From: Metopolophium dirhodum
Taxonomy: Eukaryota > Arthropoda > Insecta > Hemiptera > Aphididae
Direction of reading: 5' to 3'
DNA: 64,000 bases
Assembly (NCBI RefSeq): GCF_019925205.1
Contig: NC_083562.1
Location: forward strand, 28,830,001 to 28,894,000
Below the pieces are notes generated by a model. The model was not told the DNA's origin. It worked only from the letters and a program-made list of their open reading frames with translations, and searched no databases. Shown piece by piece: positions 40,001-47,280 of this stretch. The translations under genes and the position numbers were made by a program. Positions within the stretch are counted from its first letter, which is position 1. Every line of letters starts with the position of its first letter.

Positions 40001-42658
40001 TTATTATTATTATTATTATCATATTTAATTGCTGTGCAATTATAACAATAATAGTATGTTTCATAAAATTATTTTATGTAAAGCCAAAGTAGTCTACCAG
40101 ATTCTCACTGTATGTTTTAAAATATTTGTGTGATAATTTCCTTGATTTAAAACAATTACTTAATGCACTAAAATAAATACTGCGAATGAATAAAATGAAA
40201 ATAAATTTAAACATTTACCGCTAGATTCAGCTGATTTCTCGTGGATTTCATCAGGTTTGGAAGGAGGATCCCATACTTTGGTGAAAAAATTGTAACCCTC
40301 AATTTCATGGTCTACCTTCATAAAATAAGATACATTTTGTTACTGCTAGATATTATAGACTAAAATCTGAATACTTATTAAAATTAACAAATTAGTATTT
40401 ATTTTTCAACTAAAACTGTTGTGTATAAGATTTCAATTAATTTAAAATGTAAGAAAAAATAAAAGCAGATGCAAAAGCTTAATGCATATGTTCATGATGT
40501 GATTCAGTTAAGTCCATGCTTCGTAAAGTACACCTGTCCAAGACAGGTGAGGAAATGCAGGTGCTGTATTGCAGGAACTATGGTTGATAGATAAGGATGA
40601 AACAGCCCGTGAAAGGAACTTAACTTAATGGTAAAACTAACAATAGAATTCAAGTGCAATAATTAAAGGGAATATTTATAATTATATAAAAAATTACTTA
40701 TTTTATTTGTACCTACTAAAAATCAGTTTAAAGTAATATTTCTTACTCATTTGTATATTGGCTATTTGTGCACATTAACAAAATCAGTGCAAGTGTTGAA
40801 GTTACCTGTATAAATAATTCATTAAACTACATTAAATTGTGTACATATTATTATATTTATTGGTACCTACCTCAAGCACATTGTTTATGACCACATTTTT
40901 AGTGATCTTATCCTTTTCATGTTTCTCTAAAGCAGCTGCAACTGCCTGATTTTCTGAACTCATCTTAAAATAAAAATAAAAAATTTTAATACAAAATAAA
41001 TAAGTGATAAATTATATAAGGAAAACAATTAATTTCTATCAAACAAAAATAACATATACTAACACATCAAAACTATAAACCGATTGAACATATTATTATT
41101 GATTAAATAGTTTACTGATATATTGAATACCCATTAAAAAAGACAATAATAATAAAGTATGGTTTTTAAAATACTATAGATAAAATTATGTTCTAAACAA
41201 TATAGTTTAAATGTATTATATTGATTATTAAATTCTGTAATTAGTTAGATACATGTTTTATAATTAAAAATGTGTCCACTTAAAATAAACTATACACAAA
41301 AAAAATATTTCAAAGTTTTATGGATACTATTTACAGAAGGGCATTATTACACTATTTTTAAGTCCTTTGTTAATATTATAATTTATAATTTCAAGTTATA
41401 TATAAGATAAAAGTATTAACCTAGGTCCTAGAGATGTAAATAACATACATAAATGCTCTGAATTCTCTTAAATTAAAAATTGTTTAAATGTCAAAAGTAT
41501 AATTCATTTGATTTTTTTTAAAGAACTAATGAGACTGTTATAACAACTGTGAATAATGAAACACAAATATAAAAGTAAACATAAAGTTTAAGTTATTTTA
41601 TCTAATTATTACAATAAGATGACACGGAGATAAAAAAAAAATCAAAAATAAATATAAAAAACATTTTGAACATCTATACAAATCAATGGTATGTAACTAA
41701 ATGTAATACTAACAATGAATCATTGAATGAACAAATAATGAGTACATTTTTTTTTTTTAAATAGAGACTAAAAATCCATAGGAATATTTTATTTCCTGCC
41801 TAGGGAAAGATAATATAATTCATTTTCTTAACTATTAATTTGTATTATTATGTATAGATTATAATTATTACTAAATAATTTTATTTAAAGGTCTTTATAA
41901 GTGCAGTTATGTTGGCAAATTTACACTTTGCAGATTCTATATGAACTACCTATTAGTTTATATAGAATACATTTTGCATCCACTAAAACCGAAATTACCC
42001 AACTCAATTATTCTCAAATGTGTGAGAAATTTAAACTAGATTTTTCAAACAAAAGATGATATGCATATTATGTGAAATGGTAATGGAGTCGGTTTATATG
42101 AATAATCAACAACATGTTTTACAATAAGAAAACGGTGAAACATACCAATTGTGCTAAACGTTCAGCAGGCTGTTTGACATTTTGTTGAACCTTGATTTTG
42201 GTTTGTTCAACTACCACAGTATTGGAAGCTCTTTCCTAGGAATAGCGGTTGTGAAAAAACCATTCACGAAATTAAGTAATTATATTATCATATCCGATTT
42301 ACCTTGACTTGATTAACGTGTTCTCTGAGACGATCTTTAAATGAGCGTACTTCTGACTGTGATGTACAAGTGCTGGACATACCATCAATCGATGGTCTAC
42401 GACTGCCCAACACACTAGCTGGGCTCAAAGCCTAAAAGAAAAAAAAATCCACACTAACATTAATGGAACATGATACAATATTAAATAAATGCATATTTTG
42501 TTTAGTATAAGTTTGTAGCGCAGGTATATAACTGTGAAGTATATATTGTAAGTTACCAAGTCTACAGCAATATTTGATGCCCGTTCAGATGGCTCTGGTG
42601 TTTCACGGGGTGTTTCATTACAATCAAGTACTTCCAAATCGTTGTCGTCCATTTTCAT
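21835..42658 (-). CDS. Cc2d2a: CC2D2A, ciliary transition-zone scaffold, 25 coding exons, 1,480 aa
   Basis: Minus-strand exons, 5' to 3': 42658-42557, 42431-42303, 42235-42146, 40963-40871, 40315-40219, 39734-39555, 39301-39157, 39067-38947, 38849-38539, 38481-38278, 38220-38041, 37974-37720, 37660-37424, 37340-37235, 37164-36958, 36334-36141, 35473-35362, 35292-35102, 31635-31440, 29285-29133, 28270-28105, 27048-26927, 25678-25400, 24427-24044, 22023-21835. All are GT-AG with matching phases and sum to 4,443 nt. Domains: acidic, low-complexity N-terminus; coiled-coil about 320-490; CC2D2A N-terminal C2-like domain about 551-700; second C2 domain about 922-1050; degenerate transglutaminase-like region about 1157-1300; conserved C-terminus ending VWIYLASL. 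Human CC2D2A is about 1,620 aa, so this is near full length. Known role: MKS/B9 complex at the ciliary transition zone. A start at 42652 has better Kozak context (aaaATGG); a frame open to an ATG at 42721 also exists but crosses a likely splice acceptor. Confidence 0.93.
22424..22859. mobile_element. Foldback MITE flanked by TTAA (CC2D2A intron 24)
   Basis: TTAA at 22424-22427 and 22856-22859. The arms pair: ATGTCAGCGC, then ATTTGTTTTCTCTC, CTGACC, TTTAGCA and GTGTGTT on the left against their complements on the right. Complementary CCATACGTTGGTTTTTTA and TAAAAAACCAACGTAGG lie nearer the centre. The TTAA target suggests a piggyBac-type family (inference). Confidence 0.75.
22860..24043 (-). 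other. Cc2d2a: Rest of CC2D2A intron 24
   Basis: AT-rich intron DNA. A less AT-rich patch near 23150-23290 has no recognised feature. Confidence 0.5.
24044..24427 (-). CDS. Cc2d2a: CC2D2A coding exon 24
   Basis: Residues 1291-1418: IWLNVQYEKS, RDWNPAFG, then helical LRNALMKWRVKSKTVWNRYC. GC-richer than its surroundings. The donor GTGCAG is weak, but using it restores the conserved junction with exon 25. Confidence 0.9.
24590..25312 (-). repeat. Repeat family B, diverged inverted copy (CC2D2A intron 23)
   Basis: Read on the minus strand, its end carries CTGTACAG, TGTAATGG, GAATTCAATG and AAAACGATTCTG in the same order as the left end of family B. The interior is AT-rich and diverged. Confidence 0.6.
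25400..25678 (-). CDS. Cc2d2a: CC2D2A coding exon 23 (transglutaminase-like)
   Basis: Residues 1198-1290: DHGLLLCCYFAKLNIRSWLL, EAAYVLT and VWDPLTGQKYS. Family knowledge: this fold in CC2D2 proteins is related to peptide-fold transglutaminases but is thought to be inactive. Confidence 0.93.
25838..26035 (-). repeat. Fragment of repeat family B-like DNA (CC2D2A intron 22)
   Basis: Shares AAGTTCAAAAATATTAAA, TATGCATTTGAA and CAAATTTTGA with about 24888-24960, then diverges. The rest of this intron (26036-26926) shows nothing recognisable. Confidence 0.55.
26927..27048 (-). CDS. Cc2d2a: CC2D2A coding exon 22
   Basis: Residues about 1157-1197, ARFVSLIPVV and DVWLTGD. Start of the transglutaminase-like region. 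Confidence 0.92.
27049..28104 (-). other. Cc2d2a: CC2D2A intron 21
   Basis: AT-rich, no exon. A less AT-rich stretch near 27380-27500 may be a repeat fragment. Confidence 0.5.
28105..28270 (-). CDS. Cc2d2a: CC2D2A coding exon 21
   Basis: Residues 1102-1157, ending in the family motif VCVTRFFRPLPLP. Acceptor TTTACAG, donor GTACGT. Confidence 0.92.
28271..29132 (-). other. Cc2d2a: CC2D2A intron 20
   Basis: AT-rich, with an ATA/AAT microsatellite near 28902-28925. Nothing else recognised. Confidence 0.5.
29133..29285 (-). CDS. Cc2d2a: CC2D2A coding exon 20
   Basis: Residues 1051-1101, IEGIFQMNTPRHLLGYERL, then a hydrophobic beta strand FLSLFIMVQPPL. Donor GTAAGT. Confidence 0.92.
29905..30248 (+). 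mobile_element. tRNA-type SINE, full length (CC2D2A intron 19)
   Basis: Starts GGGGCCGGAGTGACGCAG; A box AGTGACGCAGTGGTC (29914-29928) and B box ATCGGTTCGATTT (29956-29968). Ends CAATGAATAAATACAG plus an A-rich tail. Flanked by AGTATATATTG (29894-29904) and AGTATGTATTG (30249-30259), an 11-bp target duplication with one mismatch. Lies antisense to CC2D2A. Its body differs from the SINE at 20831. Confidence 0.8.
30511..30640. mobile_element. Short palindromic MITE (CC2D2A intron 19)
   Basis: About 31-bp arms: ATTATGAAT, ATAGATTGCTCACTA at 30512-30541 pair with TAGTGAGCAATCTAT, ATTCATAAT ending at 30639, with about three mismatches and a ~70-bp loop. Confidence 0.7.
30641..31439 (-). other. 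Cc2d2a: Rest of CC2D2A intron 19
   Basis: AT-rich DNA with no exon-like frame and no clear repeat. Confidence 0.45.
31440..31635 (-). CDS. Cc2d2a: CC2D2A coding exon 19 (second C2 domain)
   Basis: Residues about 985-1050. Completes the C2 domain: INMYDEIVIDILED and RLERHWLGS. Separated from exon 18 by the largest intron (3.5 kb), which contains a 1.4-kb repeat copy. Confidence 0.92.
32385..33065. repeat. Foldback family F copy (CC2D2A intron 18)
   Basis: Begins ACAGAGTGATCTTTTGAG. The left half (GGAATTTTTAAGTGC, AAGGAGTGCC) is imperfectly inverted in the right half (CTCGGAAACTTTTTATA, AATTCTAAAAATC). Related to the copies at 45690, 50590, 53095 and 63052. Confidence 0.5.
33092..34537 (+). 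repeat. 1.4-kb repeat family B, copy B (CC2D2A intron 18)
   Basis: Same order and content as 17912-19320, antisense to CC2D2A. Ends near CGCTCAGAATCTAAAA. The high similarity of the two copies suggests fairly recent activity. Confidence 0.92.
34538..35101 (-). other. Cc2d2a: 3' part of the repeat-bearing CC2D2A intron 18
   Basis: AT-rich DNA between copy B and exon 18. No feature recognised. Confidence 0.45.
35102..35292 (-). CDS. Cc2d2a: CC2D2A coding exon 18 (second C2 domain)
   Basis: Residues 922-985. First strands of the C2 domain: VMRAFEVPVRK, PFIEISFKN and GSNPTWNQDLQL, which has the C2-type NPxWN signature. Confidence 0.92.
35362..35473 (-). CDS. Cc2d2a: CC2D2A coding exon 17
   Basis: Residues about 884-921. 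Very basic KRPLRPRRKERKK, a conserved CC2D2A stretch directly before the second C2 domain. Confidence 0.9.
35474..36140 (-). other. Cc2d2a: CC2D2A intron 16
   Basis: AT-rich, with a short TG run near 35760. Nothing else seen. Confidence 0.5.
36141..36334 (-). CDS. Cc2d2a: CC2D2A coding exon 16
   Basis: Residues 820-884: EFENRVATSE and IVEDTVPDIG. Acceptor ATTAAG, donor GTATGT. Confidence 0.85.
36335..36957 (-). other. Cc2d2a: CC2D2A intron 15
   Basis: AT-rich, no exon-like frame on the coding strand; no repeat recognised. Confidence 0.45.
36958..37164 (-). CDS. Cc2d2a: CC2D2A coding exon 15
   Basis: Residues 751-819, basic and helical (NPRLKLLKLRDRGEIEFRM) and ending PLKEWLIPKDIFN. Donor GTAAGT. 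Confidence 0.88.
37235..37340 (-). CDS. Cc2d2a: CC2D2A coding exon 14
   Basis: Residues about 715-750, including the DPNDPNN motif typical of CC2D2A. Ends in phase 0 before GTGTGT. Confidence 0.85.
37424..37660 (-). CDS. Cc2d2a: CC2D2A coding exon 13
   Basis: Residues about 636-715, continuing the first C2-like domain: GEVLCKAGWGTFGD and CPPENYF. Donor GTAAGT. Confidence 0.88.
37720..37974 (-). CDS. Cc2d2a: CC2D2A coding exon 12 (N-terminal C2-like domain)
   Basis: Residues about 551-636. Beta-rich, with IWFDVIFNGHIVCES and FVVEIHQWPDTLSLNI, matching the CC2D2A N-terminal C2 family by eye. Confidence 0.9.
38041..38220 (-). CDS. Cc2d2a: CC2D2A coding exon 11
   Basis: Residues about 491-551, with SPGEPIITFIMSKIEPTPED. 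Linker from the coiled coil into the first C2-like domain. Donor GTAATT. Confidence 0.85.
38278..38481 (-). CDS. Cc2d2a: CC2D2A coding exon 10 (coiled coil)
   Basis: Residues about 423-491, continuing the charged helix (TWRDLKKLRERQEYIVTSTK) and ending in an acidic WETEFNR segment. Confidence 0.87.
38539..38849 (-). CDS. Cc2d2a: CC2D2A coding exon 9 (coiled coil)
   Basis: Residues about 320-423. Long Leu/Lys/Glu-rich helix (FLLELEISKIQFSHHALFSR onward), the start of the coiled-coil part of the protein. Confidence 0.88.
38947..39067 (-). CDS. Cc2d2a: CC2D2A coding exon 8
   Basis: Residues about 279-319, HWFGEDGEPIRLPDPL and a Cys-Cys pair. Acceptor TTGTTAG, strong donor GTAAGT. Confidence 0.82.
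39157..39301 (-). CDS. Cc2d2a: CC2D2A coding exon 7
   Basis: Residues about 231-279: RQPRYLEREGLYVG then a Leu-rich helix ending LLEL. The donor is GTTATG, weaker than its neighbours, but it is the choice that keeps phase with exon 8. Confidence 0.8.
39555..39734 (-). CDS. Cc2d2a: CC2D2A coding exon 6
   Basis: Residues about 171-231, acidic, containing DYLGLTDGEDVDVLDHSLVP and ending IYFIPDGSQ. Acceptor CCATAG, donor GTAAAA. Confidence 0.8.
40219..40315 (-). CDS. Cc2d2a: CC2D2A coding exon 5
   Basis: Residues 139-170, including YNFFTKVWDPPSKPDE. Donor GTAAAT; ends one base into a codon completed by exon 6 as Asp. Confidence 0.75.
40871..40963 (-). CDS. Cc2d2a: CC2D2A coding exon 4
   Basis: Residues 108-138, beginning MSSENQAVAAALEKHEKDK. 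Phase 0 at both ends. Its ATG could act as a downstream start if the earlier exons are skipped. Confidence 0.7.
40964..42145 (-). other. Cc2d2a: CC2D2A intron 3
   Basis: 1.2-kb AT-rich intron, nothing recognisable. Introns 4 (40316-40870) and 5 (39735-40218) are likewise plain. Confidence 0.5.
42146..42235 (-). CDS. Cc2d2a: CC2D2A coding exon 3
   Basis: Residues 78-107 (ERASNTVVVEQ...). It opens with the ERASN word that also occurs in exon 1, so the two small exons may share an origin. Phase 0 at both ends, so it could be skipped without a frame shift. Confidence 0.65.
42303..42431 (-). CDS. Cc2d2a: CC2D2A coding exon 2
   Basis: Residues 35-77, Ser-rich, including SRRPSIDGMSSTCTSQSEV and FKDRLREHV. 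Acceptor TTTTAG, donor GTAAAT. No recognised domain; placed by phase and splice sites. Confidence 0.7.
42557..42658 (-). CDS. Cc2d2a: CC2D2A coding exon 1
   Basis: Acidic residues 1-34 starting MKMDDND, donor GTAACT. A pyrimidine-rich stretch ending TTTAG lies just upstream, so a 5'-UTR intron is likely. Confidence 0.7.
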
Positions 42659-43018
42659 AAAAGAAGAAACCTTAAGCACTAAATCAGAACAATTAAACAG
42701 TAAGTAAATGGCTACCCCCAAATTACAATAGGCAAATAGTCAATAATACTTATAATAGGTACATGGTAATTAGTAGATACAAAGAATAGATGAAATTTCA
42801 TCTATTCAGTGCTAATAATTACTAGATTTTGTTTTTTAAATAATCCCCATGGATACGAGTGATAACGCATTAACACACCAATAATATTGATAATATTTGC
42901 CAAGTGATAACACATAGTTTATCAAATATATTCTTATCACGATTCACAAGTAATGAACGTTGAACACATTTTTAAATTTTTTTAACAAACAATTAGCCAT
43001 TTTGTTTTATGTCATTAG

Positions 43019-43784
43019 CAGGGGCGTATACAAGGGGGGGGGGGATGTGGGGGTCAGATCCCCCCCCCAATAGGCCTTTTTTTAAATTTTATAAAATAGT
43101 GTTCTTAATGACTTAATGTAAGGAAATTACAAGGAAAAAAATAGGAAGGATTTTATGTAAATTTTTATTTTAACACATTCAACAATTAATTAAAAATAAT
43201 TTACTTAATATTAATCAGTAATCATATATTTATTTCATATTCATATAATCGTATTATGTGATATTTGATAATATGTATATTATATATACAAGTATAATAA
43301 ATTATTATAAGATAATAATATGTGGCAGACCAGCCACGGGCCGTCGCCAGTCGCCACCGTCACCGATATCAACGCGGCGGAGACGACGCCCGCATGTCCG
43401 TGCGTATAATAATACATTTTCCTATACATTAGAAAAAGAAATATAAAAATAGCTTAAATAATAAATATTATTATCTAAAAACATCAACAACAAATATTAT
43501 GTCAGTTGTACGAACAAGTCATAACAGATGTAATAGTACCAATGCCGATTGCCGAATTGAGTTAATTGTGCGAAAAATAAAATATAATGAGGAAACAACA
43601 ATCTTTGAACAGTTTTATAACTACTTGTAGAATTTAAAATAAAATGTATTGAATATAATATATATGTTTTATCATTTATTAGGTATTTAAATGTGCACAT
43701 ACCTAGGTTTAGGTATTTTTGTTCCATAATAATTTGTTTGCAACTGATCCCCCCCCCCATACAAAAGTTATGTATACGCCACTG
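43019..43784. mobile_element. hAT-type MITE with 8-bp target duplication
   Basis: Terminal inverted repeats CAGGGGCGTATACA (left) and, inverted, CAGTGGCGTATACA (right). Flanked by identical GTCATTAG at 43011-43018 and 43785-43792. Runs of G and C lie just inside both ends. No transposase frame; GC-rich patch at 43325-43410. Confidence 0.85.
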
Positions 43785-43983
43785 GTCATTAGGTAAGTAC
43801 CATTTGTCTATTCTGTGTAAGTACCTATAGAAATATTATCTATTTGGATGTAGAGTACCTACTTACTACCTATTTAGTATTTACTTTAGTAGTTAGTACT
43901 TTACTCAGACAATTTTTATAAATTATTAAATGTCGAATGTTGATATATTATATTGGATAATATTAATATTAGTGAATTACCAA

Positions 43984-44248
43984 CAGTGGCGTAACCAGGG
44001 GGCTAAGGGGGCTTCAGCCATCGGCCGTGTTATGCTATAAATCTTATATGATAAAAGACAAAGTACAAACCATAATATTTCTGAAACGGTTTGGAAGAAT
44101 CATTTTACGTATTATCAATTATTTGTAGAGGTTATTATGGTTACGGGACTTAGTAATAAGGATCTAGTATAAGGTAACAAACATCAAAATCTTACTTTGT
44201 TCAACGCACCCCCCCCCCACATGAAAAAATTTCCTAGGTATGCCCCTG
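43984..44248. mobile_element. hAT-like MITE, short
   Basis: Left end CAGTGGCGTAACCAGG and inverted right end CAGGGGCATACCTAGG, with a poly-C run near the right end. The flanking octamers (ATTACCAA, ATTAGGTA) match only partly, so the target duplication has decayed or the boundary is off. Confidence 0.65.
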
Positions 44249-44633
44249 ATTAGGTACTAATTAGTTCAAATTATCATAGCCCCCATATCTACCAAACCCG
44301 CATTATCATACTAGGTATAGGTATATAAGTATATTAGCATTCGCCCTCCATAATATACATGATATATTATGACTTAAACCAACTCGCTCAAATTTCGATT
44401 TAAGTCTAAAGGGCGATTCTCATTAGTCATTTGAAATCAAGAGTAACAGTGTATTTTTAAATTTTAAGTAATAATAATTTTCGATATATTACGTAAGATT
44501 TCACTCAAATGGCAGTATACTTACCGAAGTGATGACGACGAAAAACACTATTTCTAATCTACCAATAGGTATTCATAATTAAATATTAATATCCAGTAGC
44601 TACTTATACTATACTATACTATAGTATATATAT

Positions 44634-44901
44634 TTTTTGTACTTAAGCCCGGCGACTATGGCCATTAGCTGTTGTAGGGGTTGTGAACTGTGGTAGGGGT
44701 AAGGTTGATACGGTAGGTTGATTTTACGATTGTTTTAACGGTTGTTACGGTAGGTAGCAAACACGTGTATATGTTGCAAGGTTTTTAACTACTATGAACC
44801 CGGGTGGTCACCCATCCGGGAGCTAGTAGCTGTGGCCGTTACTTACTCCCAGTCGCGCATTCCGTGACTGGTAGCAGCCAACGCGCCACGCCAAGCCACA
44901 C
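44634..44901 (-). mobile_element. 5S-rRNA-type SINE, copy 1
   Basis: On the minus strand the head contains GGATGGGTGACC (about 44805-44817), the 5S rRNA box C-like sequence, and the element ends GCTAATGGCCATAGTCGCC, GGGCTTAAG and a short A-rich tail. Flanked by TAGTATATATAT (44622-44633) and TAGTATACATAT (44902-44913), a 12-bp duplication with one mismatch. Not a functional 5S gene; the rest does not follow 5S rRNA. Confidence 0.7.
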
Positions 44902-45119
44902 TAGTATACATATATTATACTCGCTATATTGTCGGTCTGCATAATAAGTGGGAAGGGAAATAATATATGTTTATTATATCGTACGCGATTCGTGTGCCCA
45001 TCGTTGGGACACAATTAGTGTAAAAAAAGATTTTCGGGATGCAATTCTTGTGCAGCGAGTAATACTGAATATCATAATATATTATTATTTATGGCTTGAG
45101 CCACAATATTATTATAAGA

Positions 45120-45500
45120 TTAAATCGTTCGACGGTCTCGCGTAGGCCCGGGACGGACGTCCGCCTACCTGGGCTACCTGTGCGGGGGAATAAAAAACAA
45201 CATCAGAGACCAAAAGCAAATACGCTCATTCCGTTTGAAAGATCGATGGTAGAACGCGTCAATTTATACCTCGACGTGTACAATAATATTAAATATAAAT
45301 CGCTTTTTATAAATCAACACGGGCGCGCAGCGGCGTCCTTTTATAACGATAATATCGACTCCTGCAACTCTGCCCATAATATATACTATAATTTACACGA
45401 TTTACGATGGCCGTCCGTCCGGGCGACCTATAGCTGTTCCCATCATCATCGTGAATGCACGCGTCACACTACAACGATTTCTATTCCGTCCGGATGAATG
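45120..45500. promoter_or_regulatory. CpG-richer region upstream of CC2D2A
   Basis: Contains CpG-dense blocks (45130-45190, 45320-45345, 45405-45500) in AT-rich DNA about 2.5 kb upstream of the first CC2D2A codon. It could hold the promoter or 5'-UTR exon; there is no direct evidence. Confidence 0.25.
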
Positions 45501-45689
45501 AAACACGTTATAACTATACGAACGAATAATAGTAATAGTAAAAATAATAATAATGATAGATAAAAAAAAACAAAAAAAATAAATAATTACTTCTACCTGC
45601 CTACAATACACATCATGTATATGCTATAATATTATATAAATATAGGTATATATATACGCATTTATAGCTCGAATAGGTACGGTAATAAA

Positions 45690-46140
45690 CAGGGCGATTC
45701 ACCAAGCATGGCCATCCCCAATTTTCCTTTAATAATGAATTTATTCTAATTCTAATTTTTAAATATACTTATTACTCATTAAGACCATATTTTCACATGT
45801 TTAAAATATTTTGTTGTACTACCTACTTGTCTACTTAAGGAATGTCCTGTGACGATAAAATGTTCTGATTTTCCCTCTATTTCCTGTAAATTATTTATTG
45901 GATACCTAATTGATTTGAACATTTTGATGGATCTAATTCAAAATTCGAACAAGTAGTTTCTCAGTGTTATTAAAATGTTTATACTTAGGATAATAGTCTC
46001 TATATGGTTTTGCAAAAATATAAAATATTTGTAATATTGGATCCAGTGTTTATTATACTTAGACCATTTTTCAAATTATATATGTTGATAGATTAATGTT
46101 CAAATCACCATTGCTCCCATATCTTCAAAACCGGTTGGCA
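45690..46140. repeat. Foldback family F copy
   Basis: Begins GGGCGATTCACCAAGCATG, which matches the inverted right end of the copy at 50590-51070. Contains AATTCGAACAAGTAGTTTCTC, the complement of a word shared by the copies at 53095 and 63052. Confidence 0.6.
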
Positions 46141-46153
46141 TTACACTTAGTAC

Positions 46154-46480
46154 AGTGCCGTAGCCAGAACATTTTTTTGGTGGAGAGATCACTAGTTTTT
46201 GCAATGATAGAATATCTAATTATGACCCTATTGTTTATAAAGTGTTCACTACACGTCTACTTTTTTTATGTGTTATGACTATCACTATATACTTTTGTCA
46301 GCCCATTTACTATAGAACCTATTTATACATTTAATATAAAAATGTATTGTATTATTAACATTATTGTAAACCATAGGTTATTGTTTTCATTAATTTAAGT
46401 ACCTATATTAATATCATTATATCAATTTGTGTTGTAAAAAAACATTTAATTTATTGTTCGGATATTATTTCAATTTACAA
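46154..46480. other. Possible hAT-like left end and plain DNA
   Basis: CAGTGCCGTAGCCAGAAC at 46154 resembles the hAT-like ends at 43984, but no partner end was seen. The DNA from there to about 47130 is AT-rich with no feature. Confidence 0.3.
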
Positions 46481-47129
46481 ATAAGAATAAGCACAAGCCT
46501 ATATTAAGGCTGTTGAAAAGTCGAAAGTCATTTTTTTCGTGCAATTAACCATTAAGTGAAAAAAATATATACTTCCAGGAGTCCAATTTTTGAAAAAATA
46601 TTTTAATTTTTTAATTTTTGTCTGTTTTTTGTAGGAAATGATTATTTTTCAGTAATACTTAAGTAAAGGTGAATTTTGAAAAAAAATAAGGTAATTTTTA
46701 CTTTCACCTATAGAAATGGTTATAATAATAAAAACTTGACTGCAACAAAAATTGACTATTTGTCTTATATTTATATTTATTGTACCACAAATTTATTATG
46801 ATTAAAAAAATGACTGATTTTTCAAAATCATAGGTACCTACATAGACTGTCATTGAAATCTCGTGAATATGTGTTAGGTTAGGTACCTGGTACACATAAT
46901 TTTTGTTATATAGGGTTAATTTTTCAATGGGGTTATTTTTTTCAGGGACTAAATTTCTGGGGTTATTTATTAGGTGAATCACAAATTATATAGGTACTTA
47001 TAATACAAGCACTTTGCCCGGGTTTAATATACCCAAGTATAAAATAATAATATATCGATGTGAATAAGCGCACGCACATTTACTTTGTATCCAACGAACT
47101 CTAAAGCAAAGAGAAGAAGGAAAAAAGTC

Positions 47130-47280
47130 ACACTCGGCCGAGCGTGACGGACGAGGCGGCGCAACAATCGCAACCCGACGATACATTATTATTATTATAA
47201 GAATGGAAATCATCGCACGGGGCGGCGCGGCGTGTTTTGTTTATGCGTCCGCACGGACCCATGTCGTGATTTCCAGTTTT
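47130..47280. promoter_or_regulatory. CpG-rich island
   Basis: Short CpG-dense stretch (CGGCCGAGCGTGACGGACG and GGGGCGGCGCGGCG) within very AT-rich DNA. Could be a promoter or a repeat remnant. Confidence 0.2.

Noticed and set aside
44780..44900. 5S rRNA gene
   Set aside because: Only the box C-like block fits; the rest does not follow 5S rRNA, and it belongs to an element with a tail and target duplication.
45096..45497. 133-codon plus-strand open frame
   Set aside because: No recognisable domain and CpG-rich composition; no splice context and low-complexity content.
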